The position numbers were made by a program, and so were the translations under genes. This document shows, piece after piece, positions 1 through 9,800 of a stretch of DNA of 64,000 bases. Each line of letters begins with the position of its first letter. Within the stretch, counting starts at the first letter, position 1. Origin of the DNA: Rana temporaria (taxonomy: Eukaryota; Chordata; Amphibia; Anura; Ranidae). The notes below the pieces were generated by a model that saw nothing but the letters and a program-made list of their open reading frames with translations, had not been told where the DNA came from and did not search any database. The stretch is taken from positions 247,377,231 through 247,441,230 of the forward strand of contig NC_053489.1 in NCBI RefSeq assembly GCF_905171775.1, given 5' to 3'.

Positions 1-24
1 AGGCCATAAATATAGAGGAAACTA

Positions 25-504
25 CTATACCTCCTCATCGAAGGGTGGCAGATCTGCATCTCTGTCAGCCAGGCCCTCTTCCTCCGACTCTGCAGGGCTG
101 TGGTCATCTGGGGAATGTCCGCTGGAAGGTAGCATGGAGGAAAGGTTGGAAGAAAGACTGGACATCGTTTTCCTGCCTTCCATTTCGTCCCGCAAAAAAG
201 CCATCTGTTTATAATACCACAGTTTGGGTTCCTTTGCTTGTCTTGCTGCTGCTCCCGATTTTTTGATTTTATTAGCTTTGTATGCTCTCCTGTATGTGCT
301 TCTGAGGTTGGCAAGTTTATCCTTCACCATGTTGGCAGTGCATCCTGGCACCCAAGTTTGCATATAATTTGCTAGCTCTTCTAGTGCTGCCGCTCGTACC
401 TCTTTATTGCAATATAACGAGTGTTTTGAATTCCACAGGATGGGCGTGTCCTGGTATTTTTGAAGTAAGGCCTCTATAGATTCCTTGCTTTGTAGGAGGT
501 CCAT
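25..504 (-). CDS. MADF-domain protein of a Harbinger-type transposon
   Basis: Single open exon of 159 codons starting at the ATG at 504. Residues ~8-115 have the MADF (trihelix/Myb-like) pattern: an initial hydrophobic helix, the 'ILWNSKH..Y' motif, 'NMVKDKLANLRSTYRRAYK' and the aromatic 'LWYYKQMAFL' segment. The tail is Ser-rich then acidic. MADF proteins bind DNA, and relatives are the second gene of PIF/Harbinger transposons, where the Myb-like protein brings the nuclease to the ends. The last sense codons 'GAG GAG' are followed by GTATAG, so the reading may end at the TAG or splice to an exon left of the window. It lies 934 bp from, and divergent to, the SANT gene. That all three transposon genes belong to one element is inference. 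Confidence 0.7.
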   Translation of the reverse strand: MDLLQSKESIEALLQKYQDTPILWNSKHSLYCNKEVRAAALEELANYMQTWVPGCTANMVKDKLANLRSTYRRAYKANKIKKSGAAARQAKEPKLWYYKQMAFLRDEMEGRKTMSSLSSNLSSMLPSSGHSPDDHSPAESEEEGLADRDADLPPFDEEV

Positions 505-1437
505 TGCAATTTTTGAAAAATTATATTTCTTTTTGAGTCTAGATTACAAAAACATAAACCACAGAAAAATAAATATTCCAAAGGATCAGCGTTGACCTTG
601 ATCTAATATGTGTCTTCAAATTTATTACCTATATCTAATTCCAAACACAGTCTCTCTTGTTTAAACAATGATTGGCAGCTCGGCCGCATTGCTTGTACCA
701 AACATTGATTTGCTAGATGCAGAGCCATTGTTCACATTGCAGTAAATATTTTAAATATATTAAATTAAACAATGCTTACAAATGACAGTTTTCATCTAGG
801 CACTCTTTCATGTGTAAATCTCATACCCCTGACAATGGATGACATAAAAGACACTTCCTAATGACCTCTGTACAACCAACACTTGAACAATACTTTGCCT
901 GATCTGAATACACCATTCAAAAACTTGTCAATGAGGTACAGCATTGTTCACATCTCTATTTTGTGAGGTGTCCAAAAGCATTTGGATACCAAAATAACAT
1001 TGTGGTACCCCATAGACAGAATAGCTTAAAAAGGGTGCAACCAACAGCCCAAACCCCCATCCCATGTGTCTACATTTTCAAGGCCTCTGCTGATCACATT
1101 TTTAAATTCCTTACCTTCCTGTCTCTCGCTCCTCGTTTCTCACGCTCGCCTAATTACCGCGTAAGATGCGTAATCACGGCGTAAACCTTTTTAACACTCC
1201 GCGTATTTATGAAACCCCGCCCTCGTCACCTTTGCGAGGCCCCTAATCAATGATTTTAGGAAATATGGCGTTAACTGTGTATGTTCTGGATGCGCTCGAA
1301 GATTCTCCGCGTAACGGACGTAAACACGTTGTTTGCATTCTCTACACTCCGCGTATGTATTAAACGCCGCCCTCTTCTCCGCCCATGGCGTAAGAATTCA
1401 TCTTTTCCACGCCCATAATCTCTGTGGGAAAGGAAAG
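505..1437. promoter_or_regulatory. Divergent intergenic spacer of the Harbinger element
   Basis: This is the stretch between the divergent MADF gene (minus) and SANT gene (plus). The first ~600 bases are AT-rich without coding signal. Bases ~1130-1437 are markedly CpG-rich and repeat short GCGTAA / CTCCGCGTAT words (near 1157, 1195, 1310, 1345, 1388). A shared promoter is plausible by position and composition only; no TATA box was singled out. Confidence 0.35.
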
Positions 1438-3180
1438 ATGGCGATGTCACACGAGCGGGCACGATGCTCTCATGCCACAAGTGAAGGGACAGAGGCAGGG
1501 ACGTCCCGATCAAGGAAAAGAAGATATAAAGCCACTAATATGCGGTTCCAGGAAATGGTGGAGTTAGTTTACATCATGCGAAAAAAGGACTATGATGGTG
1601 AATTAGGGCCATACAAGACCCCTAACCGCCGAAAGGCACATATTATGGACAAGGTGGCGAGGAGAATGCAGAGGATGTTTGGGATCACCAGGTCCAAGGA
1701 ACAGCTGAGGAAACGATGGTCAGACTTAAAATTGAGGGAGCCACATCAGATGAAGAAAATACTTAAAATTCTGCGTAAAAGTAAGTAAATATATATTGGG
1801 TTTGGGGGGGGGGGGGGGTGGTGATTGTCTGCAATAATGTGTTGCCATGTATATTTCACCATCTGCCTCCTTGGCCTGCTTGTAATTTTAAAGACATGTT
1901 GTTATTTATTTTTTAGAACATAAATAACTACATATTTACAAACAGTGTTCTTAGTAAACAACGTAACATCACATAGTTTATCAGAAAGGCTCGGTTATTC
2001 CAGGAACAACACACCTGGACATGGCTCACTGGCCAAAAACTTTGTTTGTAAACATTGTGTAAAAGCTAGTTCTATAAAAAAAAAGAAGGAGAATGGGAAA
2101 GGCAAACAGGATTCATTCTAAAAACAGTGGTAATAAAGCAGATGTTTTCACATCTGCAATGCAGAGCACCTGTGTCTCCCCAAATCAAAAATGGGTTTTG
2201 GTAGGGTATCCCAGAAATACAGTTTAGGGGGGACATCCATGTGTGTCACTTTGCTAAAAAGGGGCAGGATCAGAGCTTGCCATATAGAAGTAATTGCAAA
2301 ATGTAGGTTTGGTGAAAGATAAAAGTAACTAAATGAAAGCATCTTCTAAGCAATGTGTGCGATTTATGCTCTCCAATATCTGTGTGCTGATGAGTCTACA
2401 TTTTTTTTGGTTTATTTCAGGGGAAAGAAGTCGCCAGCATTTGGAGGAGGCAGAGAGGGCCAGACAAGGCCAAAATCTGCCATCTCAACATGTGGAGGAG
2501 GAGGAGGATGTGGAAGGAGAAGAGGATGTGGAAGGAGAGGAGGATGTGGAAGGAGAGGAGGATGTGGAAGGAGAGGAGGATGTGGAAGGAGAGGAGGAAG
2601 GAAGAAAGGAGGAAGGAAGAGAGGAGGAAGAAGTAATTTTGGACTTAGAAGTCATAGCAGATGAAGGGCAAGTGGCGGAAGAACAATTTGGCGAATTGAA
2701 AGAAGGTGGATTGATGGATGAAGGAGGAGTCCAAGATGATGGGGAAGTGGTGGAAGAAGGAGGAGTGATTGAAGATGATGGGGAGGTGGTGGAAGAAGGA
2801 GGAGTGATAGAAGATGTCGAAGAGGTGGAAAGGAGAAGCCCATCAGGTCAGTGTCACCCTAGCTTGATTCCAAAAAACATATGTAGATAGGCCTCATTGA
2901 AAAATAATATTGTAAATGCCATTTTTTTTTTGTTGGTTTAGGGGAGGAGGATGGTGTGCCAAGATTTTCACGTGCAAGTGCTGCTATAATTATTCAGCAG
3001 GTAATGGAGTGCAGCACTGAAATGCACAATATGCGTGAAAGGATGTTTCTCATGGAACAGAATGTAACAAATGTCCTTTTGGAATGCAGCACGGAAATGG
3101 ACAATATGCGGCAAAGAATGATGGTAATCGAAGCAAATTTTAAGAACATTATTGACATGATGGGCCGTGTCAAAGACTGA
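1438..3180 (+). CDS. SANT/Myb-like protein with acidic repeat and coiled coil (3 exons, Harbinger accessory gene)
   Basis: Three exons join in frame: 1438-1780, 2421-2846, 2942-3180 (1,008 nt, 335 residues). Donors are AAAA|GTAAGT and CATCAG|GTCAGT; acceptors are TTTATTTCAG| and TTGGTTTAG|. Residues ~30-112 form a SANT/Myb_DNA-bind_5-like fold: basic 'RSRKRRYKATNMRF', 'MVELVYIMRKKDYDG', 'TPNRRKAHIMDKVARRM' and 'SKEQLRKRWSDLK'. Exon 2 is extremely Glu-rich, with five VEGEED-type repeats from an 18-bp DNA tandem and later VVEEGGVIED repeats. Exon 3 has two copies of an 'ECSTEM.NMR.RM' heptad-like block, a likely dimerising coiled coil. The start is the first ATG before the SANT domain. A role in DNA binding or nuclear import of the nuclease is inferred from the family. 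Convergent with the transposase gene. Confidence 0.78.
2500..2606 (+). repeat. 18-bp coding minisatellite (GAGGATGTGGAAGGAGAG)
   Basis: About five to six tandem copies of an 18-bp unit lie in exon 2 of the SANT gene, each encoding EDVEGE. The unit is a multiple of three, so copy-number changes keep the frame. An alternative frame reads as Gly/Arg-rich but lacks splice support. Confidence 0.85.
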
Positions 3181-3236
3181 AACACCCCCCGCCCATCCCC
3201 CGCCCCCACAAACATTTTAACAGTTTGAATAATGAA

Positions 3237-3488
3237 TACGCCAAAATTTGAAGATACACACACAGTGTGCCAACATGTGCTATCTGCCATCACAGAATAT
3301 CTAATGTCTGTGCTTTGTGGGTCCAACCCCCTCCTCCATCCTCAAGTAGTTGAGAGGAAGGGTTTGCTCCCACAAAACACAGACATTGATCACCCATGAT
3401 GTCAGATAGCACATGTGGCCATTTGTCTGTTGAACCAATGACATTTGGCGAGTTTGCACTGAATGTGTGTATCTTCCAATTTTGGCGT
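3237..3488. repeat. ~250-bp foldback (hairpin) sequence downstream of the SANT gene
   Basis: The left arm (CGCCAAAATTTGAAGATACACA... ATGTGCTATCTG...) is the reverse complement, with a few gaps, of the right arm (...CAGATAGCACAT... TGTGTATCTTCCAATTTTGGCG). The inner part (TGTCTGTGCTTTGTGGG / CCCACAAAACACAGACA) also pairs. It starts 57 bp after the SANT stop codon, before a possible AATAAA at ~3613, so it may be transcribed in the 3' UTR. Either a tiny foldback MITE or an RNA hairpin. Confidence 0.75.
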
Positions 3489-3500
3489 GTTCCAGTGTGA

Positions 3501-4281
3501 AAGCACACCATGACTGACTGCTGTTGTGAGTTTTTATATTTTTTGAATTTGATTTTGTTACTTTTTGACCATGTTGAACATTTTGGGATACTATAAAGTT
3601 TAGACCATAAAGAATAAACAACGCCAAAAATTATTTTCAATATATATATAGAATTATAAATCTCTCTAATCACTGAATTTAGTGAAGTAGAGATTTGACT
3701 CCAAATTCTCACCCAAAAATTTTGTTTTAGAAAAACACACCAAAAACAAGAAAAATGGTTACAAAATTATTGTTTTTTGTGCCTAAAAAATATGGCCAAA
3801 AATAAATTTAAGGCGGTAAACACCCCACCAAATATAATCTATATATATATATATATATGTAAACAATAAATCTAACTATATTTGAGGAAAAAAAAAGTGA
3901 ACTTGTTAATAAATGTATAATCTGCATAATATTTTTGGTTGAATTACCTGAAAAAAAAAAAAATTTTTTAAAAAATTTTGAAGACTCCTAAGTACAAAAG
4001 CAGGGAGTAATGAAAAAAATCAAAAAATTTTTTTGGGGTCATGAACAAGCAAAAATAAAAAAAAATTGACCTCAACATTTACAAATGGAGTTGCTTCTTA
4101 TTTCTAGACTCAATACCCTGTTTGTAGATGAGTGAATACTGTGCAAAATGTGGTTAGTTACTAAAAGTGGAGAAATCAATTATGCATTACAATTGAAGAA
4201 GTTAGTTAGAGAACCAGGAAGACAGAAAAAGAGAAAAAGCATTAATGACAAACAACTGTATAAAGTCCAATGGTCTAATTA
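3501..4281. other. AT-rich convergent spacer without genes
   Basis: Low-complexity AT-rich DNA with A and T runs and a short (AT)n tract near 3840, between the convergent SANT and transposase genes. A possible polyadenylation signal AATAAA for the plus-strand gene lies at ~3613. I see no coding sequence. Confidence 0.5.
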
Positions 4282-4287
4282 TTTATT
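4282..4287 (-). terminator. Possible polyadenylation signal (AATAAA) of the transposase gene
   Basis: The plus strand reads TTTATT, so AATAAA lies about 107 bp downstream of the nuclease stop codon (4394). Position fits; function is inferred. Confidence 0.45.
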
Positions 4288-4393
4288 ATTTTTTAGAATA
4301 TTCCTTTCTTTGGGGGCCGAATTAGAAAGAAATATGATCTGGCATAGCAATGGCCCCCCGACCCATGAAGTACTCAACATATTTGTCGCGTAC

Positions 4394-5984
4394 CTAACGA
4401 GCTGATTGGGGGGCCAAGCCAGCGCGACCAGTGTCCAGCCCGGGAAGGGGATCTGAGGGTAGTCTTGCCTCAGAACCGATGTCGGGTAGGTACGTCTGGG
4501 AGTGCCTGCGTAAAAAGTTGTGCAAAATGCAGCAGGCAAATACAACGGTGTCCAATTTATATTCCGCCAGATGTATCGATGTCCTGAACAGGCGGAACCG
4601 GTTGGTGAGTATCCCAAAGGCATTCTCGACTACCCTCCGAGCCCTGGCCAACCGAAAATTAAACACACTCCTCTCTGAGGTGAGGGTCCTCTGGGGAAAA
4701 GGCCGCATGAGGTGAGGACCAAGCCCGAAAGCCTCGTCCGCTAGGAACACAAACGGAAGTCCTTCCACATTATCTTCATCTGGTGGCAATGCCAGACCAC
4801 CAGCTTGGAGACGATCATAGAAATCAGTCCGTGCGAACACTCCCCCATCAGACATCCGGCCATTCTTCCCCACGTCCACATATAGAAACTCATACTGTGC
4901 CGACACCACCGCCATCAACACAATACTATGATAACCCTTGTAATTATAATAGTAGGACCCCGAGCGGGGTGGGGGCACAATGCGGACGTGTTTCCCATCT
5001 ATTGCTCCACCGCAGTTTGGAAAATCACACCGCTGGGCAAATTGGGAAGCCACAGACTGCCATTCCTGTGGTGTGGAGGGTAGCTGTGGGGACAAACAAA
5101 ATTAGAGATTTAGTACTTTGTAACAAATACATCCTACAAGCATCCTTGTGACAGTTCACAGTATTAAAATTGCATTAGAAAAATGTGCATGGAGAATTTG
5201 GAAAATGAAATATATAGGGCCACTTCATTAAGAGACTCCACAGCCCTCTGATGGGGACAATAAAAGTTTGAAGGGGGGGGGGGGGGGGGAAAAACCCCAA
5301 AAAGTCCTGTTTGAAAAAATGGCAAGGTGGGTTTGTCCCTAGGATAGCATGCTGGACAGGTTAATATTGGGTAAGGGACAAATATGCAGGTAGGCCAAGA
5401 ATAAAACATGTAAAGCTGATATCAACATGCATAGGGAGAAAAGCTAACGTTAGTTAAACACACAGCATATCTGGGAAAATAAAAATAAAGTTAGTTGGCC
5501 ACATTATTAGAGCCAGGAAACTTACCTTAATATACTCCTCATGCATAACTTTGATGATGGCAGCACACGTGTCCGGTATGATGACCCCAAGCGCCTGCGG
5601 AGAGATGCCTGTCGAGAACTTGAGGTCCTGCAGGCTCCTCCCAGTCGCCAGGTACCGCAACGTGGCAATAAGCCTCTGCTCGGCCGTGATGGCTTGGCGC
5701 ATCACAGTGTCCTGCCTCGTGATATAGGGGGACAGAAGATCCAGCAGACGGTTGAATACGGGGTCCGTCATGCGGAGAAAATTCCTAAAGTCATTAGGAT
5801 TATTCTCCTGGAGTTCCCTAAGCAGAGGCATATGTGAGAACTGGTCACGCTGGCGCAACCAATTCTTGGTCCAGAAACGCCTCCGCCCCCTGTTTCTGGC
5901 CAAAGTACTGGACAAATGAACATATCCAGCAGCCATCCCATAAACAGCACCAACTCGCGAAAATTGACGCTGCTGCTCCATCAT
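4394..5984 (-). CDS. PIF/Harbinger transposase (HARBI1-like DDE nuclease), 2 exons
   Basis: Exon 1 is 5984-5526 and exon 2 is 5083-4394, joined in phase 0 (donor ATTAAG|GTAAGT, acceptor CCCCACAG|CTA). The product is 382 residues, close to the ~350 usual for HARBI1-type proteins. Exon 1 carries the N-terminal helical region with 'DPVFNRLLDLLSPYI' and 'AEQRLIATLRYLATGRSLQDLKFSTGIS', typical of Harbinger. Exon 2 is a DDE_Tnp_4 nuclease with the three acidic positions in 'GAIDGKHV', 'GRMSDGGVF' and 'RRVVENAFGIL', followed by 'CCILHNF'. No stop codon or frameshift is visible, so the copy may be functional. The enzyme cuts and joins element ends using 3-bp target sites. The right end of the element is at 6473. 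Confidence 0.9.
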
Positions 5985-6404
5985 GGCTTCAAACCGGCCG
6001 GCTGGTCAGTCAAGAACACACTGAAACAGAAAGCACTCGCAAATCCAGCACTACCTGCGACAAACGCGCGACAAACAGATACGAGCGCACAGGATGCAAC
6101 TGCTAAAGCAGAAACAACCTGCTTGCCTATAGCCGAATGACAACTACGTTACCGCAAGCACACGCACTGAACCCGTGAATACACGCTGTCAAAGCCTGGA
6201 GACCGAGAAGCGCGAATCAGCTCTAACCAAACCTTCACTAACACGAGCAAACACGTAACTAGCAAAAGAGGAACAGAGGGCGGCGCCATTAACTTTGGTC
6301 TTCCCCTTTATAGTGACGTCGTACGTAGTTTACGTGCACGCGTTCCGGTACGACGGGAATTTGGTCCGCTGGTGTGTACACGCCAGCGGAACAAAACACA
6401 AATC

Positions 6405-6473
6405 AGCCTTGTACGCCGGAAACTGTCGGGCAGACAGTTTCCAGCGCACAGATCCGGTCGTGAGTACAAGGCC
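6405..6473 (-). mobile_element. Right terminus of the autonomous Harbinger element
   Basis: Read on the minus strand the end starts GGCCTTGTACTCACGACC and continues GGATCTGTGCGCTGG. This matches the ends of the non-autonomous copy at 48627-49057 (GGCCTCGTACACACGACCGG). TTA follows at 6474-6476, the expected half of a 3-bp TWA target duplication. No left terminus was found in the window; it probably lies beyond position 1. Confidence 0.75.
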
Positions 6474-6745
6474 TTAGATTTACCAAAACCATGTAGTGCA
6501 AGGGCCTGCCTGATTGCATATAAATTGAAACTCCATATTAGCTATATTTGATGTATTAAACAAAATTATATTTTTCTATAACTTTTTCCAATTATACTTT
6601 CTTTATCGCATATCGTGATTGATTCTTCAATCACTAGGGCCATTAAAGTCCTGTTAAGGGGAAATATGTTTTCCAAGTTTGAATCTCTGAGCAGTGCATA
6701 TCTTTATATCATTAGTAGCATATCATTTTTGTATCTTATATTTTT

Positions 6746-6882
6746 TTAGTTTATAAAGATTAAAGGTGATGATGATGATTTCATGATCCTCTTCTCTCTA
6801 TATACTTCCCGAGCTGCTTCTTTGGCCTCTATTATCACATGCAAAGATCCAATTGTTTTTCTGGGGTCTGATACATCTATTA
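6746..6882 (-). CDS. RPGRIP1: RPGRIP1 exon w23 (last coding exon, stop at 6746)
   Basis: Acceptor TTATTTCAG|TAATAG; it enters in phase 1 and ends at TAA. It encodes IDVSDPRKTIGSLHVIIEAK then EAAREVYREKRIMK, matching the last strands and helix of the RPGR-interaction domain. The tail after the conserved Tyr is ~8 residues longer than in the human protein and contains four Ser from a TCA repeat. Exon too short to be picked up as an ORF. Confidence 0.92.
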
Positions 6883-9800
6883 CTGAAATAAAGACAAAAT
6901 ACATGTTTCATAAAAAACAAGCAAGTACTTTCCTGGAAAAAAGCACATTTATACCATCTGGAAACCTGACATGATCTAAATATGTATTTAAACATGTTTT
7001 ATTCTGGGTAGAGTGAGTTTGCCAGATATTAAGATTTTTGGTTTCCCTGTAAAATCCTTTTCTTTGAGTACGCCACAGGACACAGGGGACTTTATAGTCA
7101 CCAAAAAGACAACATTTTTATACATTTTTTGGGGATATTTATTATAGCAAAAAGTAAAAAATACAGATTTTTTTTCAAAATTGTTGCTCTATTTTTGTTT
7201 ATAGCGCAAAAAAATAAAAACCGCAGAGGTGATCAAATACCACCAAAAGAAAGCTCTATTTGTAGGAAAAAAGGACGTCAATTTTGTTTGGGAGCCACAT
7301 CGCACGACCGCGCAATTGTCAGTTAAAGAAACGCAGTGCCGAATCACAATTTTTTAGGGGGGGGGGGATTTTTTGCTGACACCTAATCACATAGTGTTTA
7401 TACATCTGGGGGGGGGGGGGACTTTCCTGGGTTAGCTGCACTTTTCCATAGACTTTCTAAAATCACAACAAGACTCCTGCATTCAGGAAGTGCACCAAAC
7501 CCGCAAGACATAATTGAAGTCTATGACTAAGTGCAGCAAACCCACAGGAAAGCTGCAGGTACCGTACACTGCACTGCACCCTCGATGTGGGTAAACCGCA
7601 GCACATCAGTGTAAAAAGCATCCCTATGCCAAGTGTATTGCTTCACAATAACCTGCAGATCTCTTCTTTCCTGCTGCTGGCACCACTCTGGAGACCGCTA
7701 GCTGCGATAAGACGTAGAGTGCAGTTGGTATCACTCTGCATGGGACAGGAGCCAGCACTACAGAGGAGGCTCTTGCTCCCTACTACAGCTCCAACTTTAC
7801 AAGTAGTCCCTCTGCATTTCACTCTGTTTGATGCTCTGGAATGGTGGGTCAGCAAGCCCAGACTGTGATCTACCAGTCACCTGTCTGAGATCTACTGGTT
7901 GCTGACTGCTCCCTGCTCTACAGGACTTTTACTGTCTGTTGCACATTTGACGTCAGTTTCTGAGCCTATTTCATCCTTAGAAGCAGGTCGTCCAGAGACC
8001 CAGGGTCTTCAACAACCTCAGAACCATAGTCAACACCTTGTGAACACCCTAGGGACTGTGGATAGGCTGAAGGGTAACAACACAGATTGATGATGCAGCA
8101 GCCGAACTCTAGCTTGTAGCCTCTGGATGCAAGAGCCAGTTGTCTGGGACTTTTTGAGTCCAAGAGGCTGCAAAGGCCAATGGATGCTGCCCCCCCCCCC
8201 GCCCACACAAGTGGGGGCACACCTTCACTGTGAGTAAAATTTGCCTTAGGGGACCTAGGGGCTCAGTTCCTCTCATGGAACTGGGATGTAGGCTTTTGCT
8301 TAGAGTCTGGGGCTGGTAGCTTATAAAAGGAACTCTTCTTGGATTCTAAAGGCATCACTGTTTTCTGACCAGTCACCTTTGCTTTCTTCTTTAAGGGTAA
8401 CACTTTTACCCAGTGTTATCTATGGGATGTAGGCACCCAATAATTGTCCAAATAAGCATTCACCCTCAAAGGGCAGCCTATAAACTTGGTTCTTGCAGAG
8501 AAGATTCACCAACCAGAAATTACTATCGTCTGTGTGCAGCTCCGACGGAAGAAAAAACCCACGCATGCTCAGAATCAAGTTGACGCATGCCCGGAAGCAT
8601 TGAAATTAATTTTTCCCGGCTCGTCGTAGTGTTTTACGTCACCGCGTTTTGGACGGTCGGAATTTAGTCTGACAATGTGTATGCAAGACAGCTTGAATGG
8701 AATTCCGATGAAAAAATCCATCCGATTTTAGACCATCAGAGAATGCGATCATGTGTGCGGCATAAGGCTTAGCTGAGCTGGATGGGGTTATGTCGGGGCA
8801 GAGATTCATGCCTTTTTTTGGCCAGTGTTCATTCACCTGAAGGTGGCAGCATAACCCAAGTAGTCATATACTGTATATAAAGGTCAATGTGTCTTGTGAT
8901 GTACAAGGAGGAAAAGGAAATTATAGATGATTATGCTCTCCACCAACTAAGTTATCTAAAGATAATCATACAGTTGCTGAAATAGATTTTTACTCACTCT
9001 GCAAAGTTTCCTCTGCTGGATCTACAGATCTTCGTAAAAGATGCCGCAGGTCCAAATAAGCATACCCAACATCACGACAATCGTCATCATCTTCATTCAC
9101 TGGATCGCTTACTACTGTAAATTTTAACCTTTGTTGTGCCCATGAGGGAAGACAAATATTAGGTAAATGTCAGTGTCTCATATCGATTTCACAGTTAAGA
9201 TATTCTGTGGCCCACATCCTATATGTGCCGTAACGCAATGATTTGGGTGCCACAACACTTGTTTCACATGTGGGTGGTTCTCTCCCCACCCCAACTAGCG
9301 ATGCAACATTTTCTGGTGAATGATCTCCTCTACATTTCCTGCTAAACCATATATACGTATATACTGTTGGTATAGTATGTCATGGGAAAGAGTAGAAGCT
9401 CTGCGGGCTCCCCAGCTACTGATACTACCTCTATTTGGGCTGCATCTAATTATACTAATCCTAATTATGACTGCAAAAATCAGTTTGCCTCACCCATCCC
9501 CACCTTCCCAGAGTCCATCTTTGTTTTTTTCTGTCAGCTTCTGCTTAGACAGTAAGGAAGTGTATGTTATCTTTCAGATGGGTTGGTACATGTGGAGGTT
9601 CAGGCTGTGTGGGCATGGCTCCCAGTACTGGAGTTATTTGCTATCAAAAATATTTTTGACATTCTAAAACAGCCAGGTAATTGGGGGGATTGGAATGGCA
9701 GCAGGTGCAGTAGTTAGAGAAAGGTTAGGGTGATGGCAGGTGCAGTAATTAGCCTGAAGGGTAATAGTAGTCAGGTGTGGTGGTAAAAGCTGGGAAGCAT

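Noticed and set aside
2353..2664. Gly/Arg-rich ORF resembling an RGG protein
   Set aside because: Alternative frame of the 18-bp tandem in exon 2; the acidic frame joins both neighbouring exons in phase.
4279..5151. Overlapping ORFs on both strands around the nuclease
   Set aside because: Shadows of the nuclease exon; no conserved motif.
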